Source: Clostridia bacterium (GTDB lineage: Bacteria; Bacillota_A; Clostridia; Oscillospirales; CAG-272). From it: 64,000 nt of DNA. Shown one piece after another: positions 8,625 to 16,825 of this stretch. The stretch lies in the NCBI GenBank assembly GCA_017468115.1, contig JAFUJS010000021.1, positions 10,460-74,459 of the forward strand, given 5' to 3'. Position numbers and translations under genes: made by a program. Under the pieces are notes generated by a model. The model made no database searches. It was not told the origin of the DNA and saw only the letters and a program-made list of their open reading frames with translations. Within the stretch, counting starts at the first letter, position 1, and every line of letters begins with the position of its first letter.

Positions 8625-9473
8625 GTGAGCGAAAACAAGATACTTGAGCTTAAGAAAATTGCTACTGAAATAAGGCTCGGCGCACTTGAGGCTGTTTACA
8701 ACGCAAAAAGTGGACATCCGGGTGGCGCACTTTCATCTGCTGATATTTTGGCGTGCCTTTACTTTTCAGAGCTAAATGTTAATCCACAAAATCCTGAGGA
8801 CGAAAACAGAGATAGGTTCGTTCTTTCCAAGGGTCATTCCTGCCCTGCATACTATGCGGCTCTTGCGCTAAAGGGCTACTTTAACAGGAGTGAGCTTAAA
8901 TGCTTCAGACAAATCGGCACCTTCCTTCAGGGTCACCCGGATATGAAGGGCATTAAGGGCGTTGATATGTCCACAGGCTCCCTGGGTCAGGGACTTTCTG
9001 TTGCCTGTGGTATGGCACTTGCCGCAAAGCTTGATGGCAAGGACTACCGCACCTATACAATAATTGGCGACGGAGAGAGCCAAGAGGGTCAGGTTTGGGA
9101 GGCAATTACCTTTGCTTCACACTACAAGCTTGACAACCTTTGCCTGATTATTGACAACAACGGCTTGCAGATAGACGGCAAGGTTAAGGATGTTATGAAC
9201 ATTATGCCTTACGCAAGCAAGCTAAAGGCATTTGGCTGGAATGTAATCTCTATTGACGGCCATAGCTATGAGGAAATCCTTTCCGCGTTTGACAGTGCGA
9301 AAAAGACAAAGGGCAAGCCTACCGCTATTGTGGCAAGCACAATAAAGGGCAAGGGCGTTTCCTTTATGGAAAATCAAGCAGGCTGGCATGGCAAGGCTCC
9401 AAACGAGGACCAGTATAATCTTGCGTTTAGTGAGCTTGTGGCATACAAAAATTCTCTTGGAGGTAACGAGTAA
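8625..9473 (+). CDS. Transketolase, N-terminal subunit
   Basis: 282 residues forming the thiamine-diphosphate-binding half of a split transketolase, which moves two-carbon ketol units in the non-oxidative pentose phosphate pathway. Visible motifs: SGHPGG near residue 28, SKGHSCPAYYA near 68, and the ThDP motif GDGESQEGQVWE...IIDNNGLQIDG (about 148-185). The GTG start is set by a GGAGGA ribosome binding site (8611-8616); no ATG fits better. It shares TAATG coupling with the C-terminal subunit, so the two form one enzyme. Full-length transketolases are about 650 residues; 282 + 316 matches the archaeal/Firmicute split form. Confidence 0.92.
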   Translation: MSENKILELKKIATEIRLGALEAVYNAKSGHPGGALSSADILACLYFSELNVNPQNPEDENRDRFVLSKGHSCPAYYAALALKGYFNRSELKCFRQIGTFLQGHPDMKGIKGVDMSTGSLGQGLSVACGMALAAKLDGKDYRTYTIIGDGESQEGQVWEAITFASHYKLDNLCLIIDNNGLQIDGKVKDVMNIMPYASKLKAFGWNVISIDGHSYEEILSAFDSAKKTKGKPTAIVASTIKGKGVSFMENQAGWHGKAPNEDQYNLAFSELVAYKNSLGGNE

Positions 9474-10423
9474 TGGCAGATAAGATAGCAACAAGAGAAG
9501 CCTATGGCAACGCCCTGTGCGAATTTGGCGGCGTTTATAAGGATATTGTAGTTTTGGACGCAGACCTTGCAGAGGCTACAAAGACTTGTATCTTCAAGAA
9601 AAAATATCCGGATAGATTTTTCGATTGCGGCATTTCAGAGAACAATATGGTTTGCGTTGCTGCCGGTCTTTCAACAGCAGGCAAGATTCCTTTTGTATCT
9701 ACCTTCGCAATGTTTGCGGCAGGCAGAAGCTTTGAGCAGATTAGAAACTCTATCGGCTACCCACACCTTAACGTAAAGATTTGCGCAACCCACGCAGGCA
9801 TCAGCGTTGGCGAGGACGGTGCAACACACCAATGCAACGAGGACATTGCTCTTATGAGAACAATTCCCGGTATGGTTGTTATAAACCCATCTGACGCAGT
9901 TGAGGCAAAGGCGGCGGTTGAGGCTGTAATTAAGTATAACGGACCTGCATATTTAAGATTTGGCAGACTTCCAATCTCCATTATCAACGATAACCCCGAC
10001 TATAAGTTTGAAATCGGCAAGGCTATTAAGATGGCTGACGGTATTGATGTTACCATCGTTGCAAACGGTATGATGGTTGAAGAGGCTTTGATTGCCCGTG
10101 AAATGTTGTTTTCCGAGGGTATTTCCGCCGCTGTTATCAATATGCACACAGTAAAGCCAATCGACGTTGAAATGCTTATTGCAGAGGCACAGCAGACAGG
10201 CGCTATCGTAACCAGTGAGGAGCACAACATTATCGGTGGACTTGGCTCTGCCGTGGCAGAGGCTCTTTCCGAAATTTGCCCTGTTCCTGTTGTAAGACAC
10301 GGTGTAAATGATGAGTTCGGTAAGAGCGGACCTGCAAAGGCACTGCTTGAGCACTACTCACTAAATGCCCGTGGCATTTGCGAAAAGGTTAAGCTTGCAC
10401 TTCAGCTAAAAAACTCAAGATAA
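9473..10423 (+). CDS. Transketolase, C-terminal subunit
   Basis: 316 residues containing the pyrimidine-binding and C-terminal domains of transketolase. The catalytic glutamate region reads CGISENNMVCVAAGLS (about 52-67), followed by FAMFAAGRSFEQIRNSI and HAGISVGEDGATHQ; the C-terminal domain begins around residue 190 (VTIVANGMMVEEAL). It overlaps the N-terminal subunit by one base, which supports balanced production of a two-subunit enzyme. A strong terminator follows after 5 nt. Confidence 0.92.
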   Translation: MADKIATREAYGNALCEFGGVYKDIVVLDADLAEATKTCIFKKKYPDRFFDCGISENNMVCVAAGLSTAGKIPFVSTFAMFAAGRSFEQIRNSIGYPHLNVKICATHAGISVGEDGATHQCNEDIALMRTIPGMVVINPSDAVEAKAAVEAVIKYNGPAYLRFGRLPISIINDNPDYKFEIGKAIKMADGIDVTIVANGMMVEEALIAREMLFSEGISAAVINMHTVKPIDVEMLIAEAQQTGAIVTSEEHNIIGGLGSAVAEALSEICPVPVVRHGVNDEFGKSGPAKALLEHYSLNARGICEKVKLALQLKNSR

Positions 10424-10428
10424 ACTAA

Positions 10429-10456
10429 AAAATGCGACCCTGTGTCGCATTTTTTG
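10429..10456 (+). terminator. Terminator, palindromic repeat copy 1
   Basis: ATGCGAC-CCTGT-GTCGCAT with flanking A and T runs. The same 19-nt palindrome recurs at about 28726, 34237, 56537 and 58360. Confidence 0.85.
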
Positions 10457-10485
10457 TTGCAATTTGGGAATTAGTGTGGTAAAAT
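10457..10485 (+). promoter_or_regulatory. Promoter of the SGNH hydrolase gene
   Basis: TTGCAA (10457-10462), 17-nt spacer, TAAAAT (10480-10485). It begins inside the T run of the preceding terminator. Confidence 0.65.
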
Positions 10486-10509
10486 AATTGAGAAAGGACG
10501 GTATTTGTT

Positions 10510-11469
10510 ATGAAGCTTTCAAGTAAATCATTAATCAAGCATATAAAGGGTGCCTGCTATCATGAAACGGAGCGTGGCTACCTGTTTCCATATCATTACA
10601 GCAAGGCGCAGCTTGACTACTTTGCAAGACCTGAATACGATTGGGGCTGGAGATGGCGTGCCCATTTTCAAAGCTGTATAAGAATCGAGCTTATTACAAG
10701 CTCAACCGAAATCAGCCTTGACTACCTTGCAAAAAGCTATTCAAGCGACCATTGCACCTTTGACCTTTATGTTGACGGCATAGCAACAGCGGTAAGGCCG
10801 ATTTGCGACAAAAGGGGCAGGGTTACATACACCTTGAAGGAAGGGGAAAAGAGGGTTACAATTTATTTCCCTATTGACTGTGAGGTTGGTATAAAGAATT
10901 TTACCCTCAACGGCACCTATAAGGCAGCAAAGACAAGGGGCAAAAGACTACTTATTATCGGCGACTCAATTACACAGGGCTACGGACCGTTTATGTCAGG
11001 TGCAGCCTATGCAAATATTCTTCAAAGAAAAACAGGCTATGATATTTTGGCACAGGGTATTGGCGGCTATCGCTTTGAGCCGCAGGACCTGATGTACGTT
11101 GACGGCTTTATGCCCGACAGAATAATGGTTTTCCTTGGCACAAACTATTACGAGCCGATGGAGAATTACGATTACGCACAGGCGGTAAGGGACTTCTTTG
11201 TAAAGCTAAAGGAGCTTTATCCCAATACTCCGATTTTGGTTGTTTTACCACTTTGGAGAAACAACGACGTGGACTTTGTCCGCTTTGAGTGGTGTAGGGA
11301 GCAAATCCGCACAAGCGCACGAGCGCACGAGGGCATTTACGTGGTAGACGGCTTTGAGCTGGTGCCGAACATCGACGAGTGCTTCATAGATAAAATCCAT
11401 CCAAATGCCTATGGCTGCCAGCTTCTTGCTGACAACCTGGCAACCGTAATGAAGGACATAAAATTCTAA
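10510..11469 (+). CDS. SGNH/GDSL-family hydrolase
   Basis: 319 residues with a jelly-roll-like N-terminal domain (about 1-138) and a C-terminal SGNH domain. Block I is GDSITQGYGP (151-160, nucleophile Ser153); the GxGG (block II) and FLGTNYY (block III Gly/Asn) follow, and block V is DKIHPNAYG near residue 295, giving the Asp-x-x-His pair. No signal peptide, so it acts in the cytoplasm. The two-domain build is that of carbohydrate esterases, which remove acetyl groups from sugars (CE2/CE3-like); substrate not determined. Single-gene unit with promoter and terminator. Confidence 0.85.
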   Translation: MKLSSKSLIKHIKGACYHETERGYLFPYHYSKAQLDYFARPEYDWGWRWRAHFQSCIRIELITSSTEISLDYLAKSYSSDHCTFDLYVDGIATAVRPICDKRGRVTYTLKEGEKRVTIYFPIDCEVGIKNFTLNGTYKAAKTRGKRLLIIGDSITQGYGPFMSGAAYANILQRKTGYDILAQGIGGYRFEPQDLMYVDGFMPDRIMVFLGTNYYEPMENYDYAQAVRDFFVKLKELYPNTPILVVLPLWRNNDVDFVRFEWCREQIRTSARAHEGIYVVDGFELVPNIDECFIDKIHPNAYGCQLLADNLATVMKDIKF

Positions 11470-11475
11470 ATAAAA

Positions 11476-11497
11476 AGAACGGGTCAACCGTTCTTTT
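11476..11497 (+). terminator. Terminator after SGNH hydrolase
   Basis: AGAACGG-GTCAA-CCGTTCT hairpin followed by seven T. Confidence 0.8.
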
Positions 11498-11549
11498 TTG
11501 TTTTAGAGGTGAACAAGAGCTGAAAAGAGAAAATTTCAAAATATTGTTA

Positions 11550-11578
11550 TTGATTTATAATATATAATATGGTATACT
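11550..11578 (+). promoter_or_regulatory. Promoter of the ABC export operon
   Basis: TTGATT (11550-11555), 17-nt spacer, TATACT (11573-11578). The leader of about 110 nt to the first gene contains a hairpin GGTTTTG/CAAAACC (about 11638-11660) of unknown role. Confidence 0.6.
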
Positions 11579-11697
11579 GTAAAATGAAAAATTATAGATT
11601 ATTAGTAACACTTCAAAAATTTTAACGCCGAAGACGGGGGTTTTGTCCGTTCCAAAACCGGTTCGTATCACTCTCGCAAGGCATATAGGTGAAAAAG

Positions 11698-12645
11698 ATG
11701 ATTGAAATTACAAACCTAGTTCGTAAATTCGGCACAAAGGTTGCCGTTGACGACATTTCCTTTAGCGTTAAGGAAGGCGAAATTGTTGGCTTTCTTGGAC
11801 CAAACGGTGCAGGCAAGTCCACAACTATGAATATAATCACAGGCTACCTTTCCCCAACCTCGGGTAAGGTTTTGGTTGACGGCAAGGACGTTTTTGAGGA
11901 GCCTGAGGATGTAAAAAGGCTTATCGGCTTTTTGCCTGAGCAGCCGCCCCTTTATATGGATATGACCGTTTGGGAATATCTTTCCTTTGTCTTTGACCTT
12001 AAGGGCTGCGACTTTAACAAGAAGAAGCACCTTACAGAGGCGTGCGAGGTTGTAAAAATCCTTGACGTAAAAAACCGCCTTATAAGAACACTTTCTAAGG
12101 GCTATAAGCAAAGGGTTGGCATTGCGAGCGCCCTTATCGGAAACCCCAAAATCATTATTTTGGACGAGCCTACCGTTGGTCTTTCTCCGGAGCAGGTTAT
12201 CGAGTTTCGTAGCCTTATTCGTGGACTTGCAAAGACCCACACAATTATACTTTCAACACATATTCTTTCAGAGGTACAAGCCCTCTGTAATAGAATTATC
12301 GTTATAAACGAGGGCAAAATCGTTGCCGACCAGGACACCCCGCACCTTAAGAGGGTCGTTGGCGAGAACAACCGCTTTCAGGTCAAGATTGCAGGACCTC
12401 AGAAGGAGGTTTACAACCTGCTTCGCTCAATTCACAGCGTAAGAAATGTTACCTGCGACGGTGTTCGTGATGCCGATACATACACATTTATTGTAGAATA
12501 TTCAGGCTCTGTGGACATAAGAAAGATTATGTTTAAGGAGCTGGCAAGCAAGGGCTGGCCGATTATGGCTATGGAGGGTGTTGAAACCACACTTGAGGAC
12601 CTGTTTGTAAAGCTGATTTCAACAAAGAAGGGAGAAGAGGAATGA
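11698..12645 (+). CDS. ABC transporter ATP-binding protein (GldA/ABC-2 type)
   Basis: 315 residues from ATG 11698; AGGTG lies 7 nt upstream. An in-frame GTG at 11689 would add three residues but overlaps that ribosome binding site. Walker A GPNGAGKST (about residue 35), the ABC signature reads LSKGYKQRVGIA rather than LSGGQ, Walker B IILDEPTVGL and the switch His in ILSTHI. The C-terminal domain (about 220-315) is the extra domain of GldA/CcmA-type subunits. It energises the membrane partners encoded next; its last codons overlap the permease start by 4 nt. Confidence 0.9.
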   Translation: MIEITNLVRKFGTKVAVDDISFSVKEGEIVGFLGPNGAGKSTTMNIITGYLSPTSGKVLVDGKDVFEEPEDVKRLIGFLPEQPPLYMDMTVWEYLSFVFDLKGCDFNKKKHLTEACEVVKILDVKNRLIRTLSKGYKQRVGIASALIGNPKIIILDEPTVGLSPEQVIEFRSLIRGLAKTHTIILSTHILSEVQALCNRIIVINEGKIVADQDTPHLKRVVGENNRFQVKIAGPQKEVYNLLRSIHSVRNVTCDGVRDADTYTFIVEYSGSVDIRKIMFKELASKGWPIMAMEGVETTLEDLFVKLISTKKGEEE

Positions 12646-13367
12646 TAGCAATTTTCAAAAAGGAAATGAGATCCTATTTTACAACACCTATGGGATATAT
12701 TTTCTTGGCTGTTGCTCTTTTCGTTTCGTCCTTTGTTTTCGCCCTTACTACATATTATCAAGAGGAGCCAACCTCCAACACAGGTACATATTTTACGCTT
12801 TTGGTTTTCCTTCTGGCAATTTTGCTGCCTGTGCTTACAATGCGCTCCTTCAGCGAAGAAAAAAGGGCAAAGACAGACCAGCTTTTGTTTACCTCGCCTG
12901 TGTCAATTTTCTCACTTGTGCTGGGTAAATTTTTGGCAGCCGTTTGTATGTTCCTTGTTTATTTAGGACTTTCAATGATAAACCTAATTCCTATTTTTGC
13001 CACCGTTGCACAGGGCGCAAGCCAGCCCAACGGCTCAATTATAGTAGGAAACATAATTGCCATAATCCTTGTGGGCATTTGCTTTATTGCCATTGGCATT
13101 TTTGCCTCTGCTCTTAGCGAAAACTCTGCCGTTTCCTTCATTATCACTCTTGGTATTCTGGCAGGCTTTTTGGTAATCAACCTGTTCAACTCCTATATTG
13201 AAATTGACTGGCTCAGGTCCGTCCTTAGCTGGCTTTCAATCTATGGCAGATTTGTAAACTTCACCTATGGCATTTTTGATATAGGCGCACTTGTGTACTA
13301 TATCTCTATCACAGGCATATTCCTGTTTTTGACCGAGCGCATTTTTCAGGTGCGCAGGCTGGGTTAA
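12642..13367 (+). CDS. ABC-2 type permease (GldF-like)
   Basis: 241 residues with six membrane helices, starting with the cytoplasmic MIAIFKKEMRSYFTTPMGYIF that is characteristic of ABC-2 permeases of the Gld/NosY group. Conserved PVLTMRSFSEEKRAKTDQLL loop after helix 2 (about 64-84). It forms the membrane channel with the ATPase upstream (ATGA overlap) and the GldG-like protein downstream. Confidence 0.88.
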   Translation: MIAIFKKEMRSYFTTPMGYIFLAVALFVSSFVFALTTYYQEEPTSNTGTYFTLLVFLLAILLPVLTMRSFSEEKRAKTDQLLFTSPVSIFSLVLGKFLAAVCMFLVYLGLSMINLIPIFATVAQGASQPNGSIIVGNIIAIILVGICFIAIGIFASALSENSAVSFIITLGILAGFLVINLFNSYIEIDWLRSVLSWLSIYGRFVNFTYGIFDIGALVYYISITGIFLFLTERIFQVRRLG

Positions 13368-13379
13368 GGGGGTAACGAT

Positions 13380-15053
13380 ATGAAAATGAACTTCCTTCAA
13401 ACTCTTGCCGAAAAGAGAAAGCTGAAATACGGCTCAGTTACCCTTGCGTTCTGCGCTGTAATTATTGCACTTATAGTGGTGCTTAATGTAATTGTTACAT
13501 CCTTAGCCGACAATAACGAGTGGTATATTGATATGACCGACGAGGGTATCTTTACCGTCTCCGAGGAATTTGTCGAGCTGGCAGGTAACATAAACCAAGA
13601 CGCAAAAATTGATATTATTTTCTGCACCTCAGAGGCAGATGCCAAGGAGAGCATGGAAACAAACTGGTATTTCTCCTACGTGCATTCCACTGCCGAGCAG
13701 CTGGCAAGAAGGCTTGACAATATTACAGTTGTTTACAAGGACCCTGTTTTAGACCACGACTTCTTCAAGGCGCAGGGCTGGACAAGCAGAGCCTCTAAAA
13801 ATAACGTATTTATCGCACGTGTAAATCAGGACGGCACCTATGGGGCGTCCAGATACCGCACAATCAGCGAATACTTTTCCACAGATACAGCCGACACCTC
13901 GGTGCTTTACGGCTACGACGGAGAATATGTTTTCGCCGTTGACCTGATTAGGCTTGCCTACGACACACAGCCAATTGTTTACGCAGTTACAAACCACTAC
14001 GAAAATATCGGCGTGGGCACAGAAAGCTTCTGGGAGCTTTTTGTTGACGCAGGCTTTGATATCTACCCAATCGACCTGCTTGAAAACATTTTCAAGTGTG
14101 AGTGCGGCAGGGACCACAGCCCAACCTACGACATTAACGAAAAGGCATCAGACGGCTCATATGTGAACCAATATACCAAAAACGGCAAGAGGTATTACAA
14201 ATGCTCCAGCTGTGAAAGGGAATATCTGGTTGACGAAATGGTATATGTGGCAAGGGAGCAAATTCCCGAAAATGCCCGTATGGTTATAATCAATAAGCCA
14301 ACTGCCGACTTTGCCGAGAGCGAAACTGACCTTTTGGAAAAATATCTTGATGGAGAAGGCTCTGTAATGTGCTTTACCGACCCCGACGTTAAGAAGAATG
14401 AAATGACAAACTTCTACGGCTTCCTTGAAAGCTGGGGCGGAGTTACAATAAATGAGGGAATGGTTAAGGACTCACAGTCAATGGTTCTTGGTCAGCCCGA
14501 CTATTTCCGTGGCGTTGTTGCCTCAAGCGATGCGGCAAGCGCATATATTCCGAATCTGGTTGCAAACAGCACAGTAAGACCTGTGTTCAAAAACTCCTCA
14601 TACCTTACAATCAGCCCCACATTTGAGCAGGGCTTTACATCCGGTCTTGGAGAGAGAAAGACACAGCCTCTGTTTGTTACCTCAAACACCGCACAGGTAA
14701 ACGGTGGAGAGAAGCAGTCCTTTAATGTAATGAGCGTTTCCTACTCCTCAGGCATTAAGGGCGGCACGGACGAGTACACCTCATACCTTGTGGTATGCAC
14801 CTGTCCTAACTTTATAGTTGACGACTATCTTAAGGCGTTCGGACAGACAAATGCAGACGTTATCTCATCACTTATCACTCAAACAACAGCAGCCCAAACG
14901 CCCGTAGACCTTGACACAAAGGCGTTTGCAGATTACAGCCTGGACATTTCTGCTGTTGATGCACAAACAACAATGCTACTTATCAGTATAATTCCTGCGC
15001 TCCTAATTATCGGCGTTATGTTTGTCGTAATCGTAAGGAGAAAGCACAGATGA
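13380..15053 (+). CDS. GldG-like ABC auxiliary protein
   Basis: 557 residues. One membrane helix near the N-terminus (about 20-43), a large extracytoplasmic ABC_transp_aux-type domain (about 45-520) and a C-terminal helix (about 528-550). In known Gld-type systems this subunit works with the permease outside the membrane. Unusual: an internal Cys4 cluster (C240-x-C242 and C274-x2-C277, KCECG...KCSSC) looks like an inserted zinc ribbon. Tightly linked (12 nt) to the permease, with a 4-nt overlap to the next gene. Confidence 0.85.
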   Translation: MKMNFLQTLAEKRKLKYGSVTLAFCAVIIALIVVLNVIVTSLADNNEWYIDMTDEGIFTVSEEFVELAGNINQDAKIDIIFCTSEADAKESMETNWYFSYVHSTAEQLARRLDNITVVYKDPVLDHDFFKAQGWTSRASKNNVFIARVNQDGTYGASRYRTISEYFSTDTADTSVLYGYDGEYVFAVDLIRLAYDTQPIVYAVTNHYENIGVGTESFWELFVDAGFDIYPIDLLENIFKCECGRDHSPTYDINEKASDGSYVNQYTKNGKRYYKCSSCEREYLVDEMVYVAREQIPENARMVIINKPTADFAESETDLLEKYLDGEGSVMCFTDPDVKKNEMTNFYGFLESWGGVTINEGMVKDSQSMVLGQPDYFRGVVASSDAASAYIPNLVANSTVRPVFKNSSYLTISPTFEQGFTSGLGERKTQPLFVTSNTAQVNGGEKQSFNVMSVSYSSGIKGGTDEYTSYLVVCTCPNFIVDDYLKAFGQTNADVISSLITQTTAAQTPVDLDTKAFADYSLDISAVDAQTTMLLISIIPALLIIGVMFVVIVRRKHR

Positions 15054-16789
15054 CAAAGGCGGCAAGACAAAGACTTATTACCTTAATTGTGCTTGGTGCC
15101 TTGCTGGTGGCGGGAATTATTGTTGCAGTTGTGCTTTCCTTAAATAAGACGCCCGAGGACCCGGGGGACGAGGAAAACCAAATCCCAATCCCCGCAGAGG
15201 GCGAGAGCACCTATGCAAACGTGCTTCTTATGTATCCGCAGATTTCCACAAGCGGAATTACCTCAATAGAGATAACCACTAAGGATTCACAGCTTAAATT
15301 CAAGCGTGTTTGGAGCAAGGAAGACAACAATTACAGCCTAAGGCTGGAGGGGCTTGAAAGCGTGCCTCTTGACGACGGGCTTATTGCCTCACTCCGCTCC
15401 TACATAGGCACAGCAATTACCCTTGACCCTATAAGGGACGCAACGCCGGAGCAAATGGACACCTATGGCGTTAGCGAGGGTAAATATCAAGCAAAATATA
15501 AAATCACCTTCGAGGATGATGAGGGTGTTTTACGCTACGCAACCGTAAGAATAGGCGACAAGGCTGCTGAGACAAACCCTGTCTTCTATGCTGTGGTTGA
15601 GGGGCGAGATGTAATTTACAGAATGCAGGCAGGCGTTTCGGGCTATACCCCCTTTGAGGAGCTTCTGTTTGCAAAGCCTGTTGACTTTTTGAAGGCGATT
15701 ATCTTTTCAAAGTTTACCGACGAAACAAACGCCTATATGGGCGTTGATTCCTTCAATATCTTTACCACCACCTATGAGGATGCTGACCAAAACGGCACCA
15801 TTGATATAAAAACTCTTATCAGCATAGGTCTTAACGAAAGAGATAAGGACAAGGACACAGCAGAATTTTTCGTGCTTATAAGAAGGCAAAACGGCAGCGT
15901 TGTTTCTGCCCTTGCAGACAGCGAATATCTGACAAACGTCTTTTCAATTCTTTATACCACCTTTGAGGGGGACAAGGTCGTTGATGTTATCACAAGCGAC
16001 ACAGACCTTTCACAGTATGGGCTTGAGGAGGGCAGGACAAGATATCTTGTTGATGCCACCTTTAGCGACGGTACCACAAGCACCATAGAAATCAGCAAGC
16101 CCATAGACGGCTATTCTTATGCTGTTTCTACTGTGTTCGGGGGAGAATCAAAGCTGGTAGTAAGGCTCAAAAGCGATAATATTTCCTTCATTAACGAGGA
16201 CAACGAGTATCTTTTGGAAAGCTACACCGCAACAAACACGGTTCTTGCAGGCTTCTACGAGTATTTGCAGAGGGATGAAACCTCGGGCGCTCCCGGTATG
16301 AAGAAGATTACAATCAAAACCAAGGACTACGAGGAAATCTTCTATACAAATTATGACACAACAAACTCACGCCTTTCTGTTACGACAGAATATAGCGGAC
16401 TTGTCTTCAACGACAAGGAGTCAGAGGATTCCTTTGGGAAAAACCAATTTGCAAACCTATACACACTTCTTTTGCTTTACCCGATGCCAAGGCGCATTAA
16501 CACCATGACCGACGAGGAAAGGGCAGGGTATATGACAGAGGAAAATATGGTTTATGAGCTTATTGCCGAAAGAAACGACGGCAAGGTTCTTCGCTACACC
16601 TACTACAAGACCTTGGCAAGCTATGCCCTGGCTGAATACCAGGAGGGACAAAACAGCGGCGGTCAAATTGAGTGGGGCGAGGCAAAAGTTGTCTTTGACA
16701 CCACAATGGAGCACATAAGAGTTATTACAGATAACTACAAAAAGCTTATGACCGGCGAGGAAATCCACCCGGATCAAATCATTTACTAA
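15050..16789 (+). CDS. DUF4340 protein of the Gld-type ABC system
   Basis: 579 residues with an N-terminal membrane anchor (about 8-29) and a long extracytoplasmic part made of DUF4340-like repeats (for example about 60-200 and 300-380: SGITSIEITTKDSQLKFKR, VDATFSDGTTSTIEISKP). DUF4340 proteins follow GldA-GldF-GldG in many Firmicutes and Bacteroidota and are thought to be accessory lipoprotein-like parts. It ends the operon; no clear terminator is seen before the GH94 gene. Cargo of the system is unknown. Confidence 0.82.
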   Translation: MTKAARQRLITLIVLGALLVAGIIVAVVLSLNKTPEDPGDEENQIPIPAEGESTYANVLLMYPQISTSGITSIEITTKDSQLKFKRVWSKEDNNYSLRLEGLESVPLDDGLIASLRSYIGTAITLDPIRDATPEQMDTYGVSEGKYQAKYKITFEDDEGVLRYATVRIGDKAAETNPVFYAVVEGRDVIYRMQAGVSGYTPFEELLFAKPVDFLKAIIFSKFTDETNAYMGVDSFNIFTTTYEDADQNGTIDIKTLISIGLNERDKDKDTAEFFVLIRRQNGSVVSALADSEYLTNVFSILYTTFEGDKVVDVITSDTDLSQYGLEEGRTRYLVDATFSDGTTSTIEISKPIDGYSYAVSTVFGGESKLVVRLKSDNISFINEDNEYLLESYTATNTVLAGFYEYLQRDETSGAPGMKKITIKTKDYEEIFYTNYDTTNSRLSVTTEYSGLVFNDKESEDSFGKNQFANLYTLLLLYPMPRRINTMTDEERAGYMTEENMVYELIAERNDGKVLRYTYYKTLASYALAEYQEGQNSGGQIEWGEAKVVFDTTMEHIRVITDNYKKLMTGEEIHPDQIIY

Positions 16790-16825
16790 TAAAAATTTTG
16801 GTAAAACCAAAACAAGGAGATAAAT

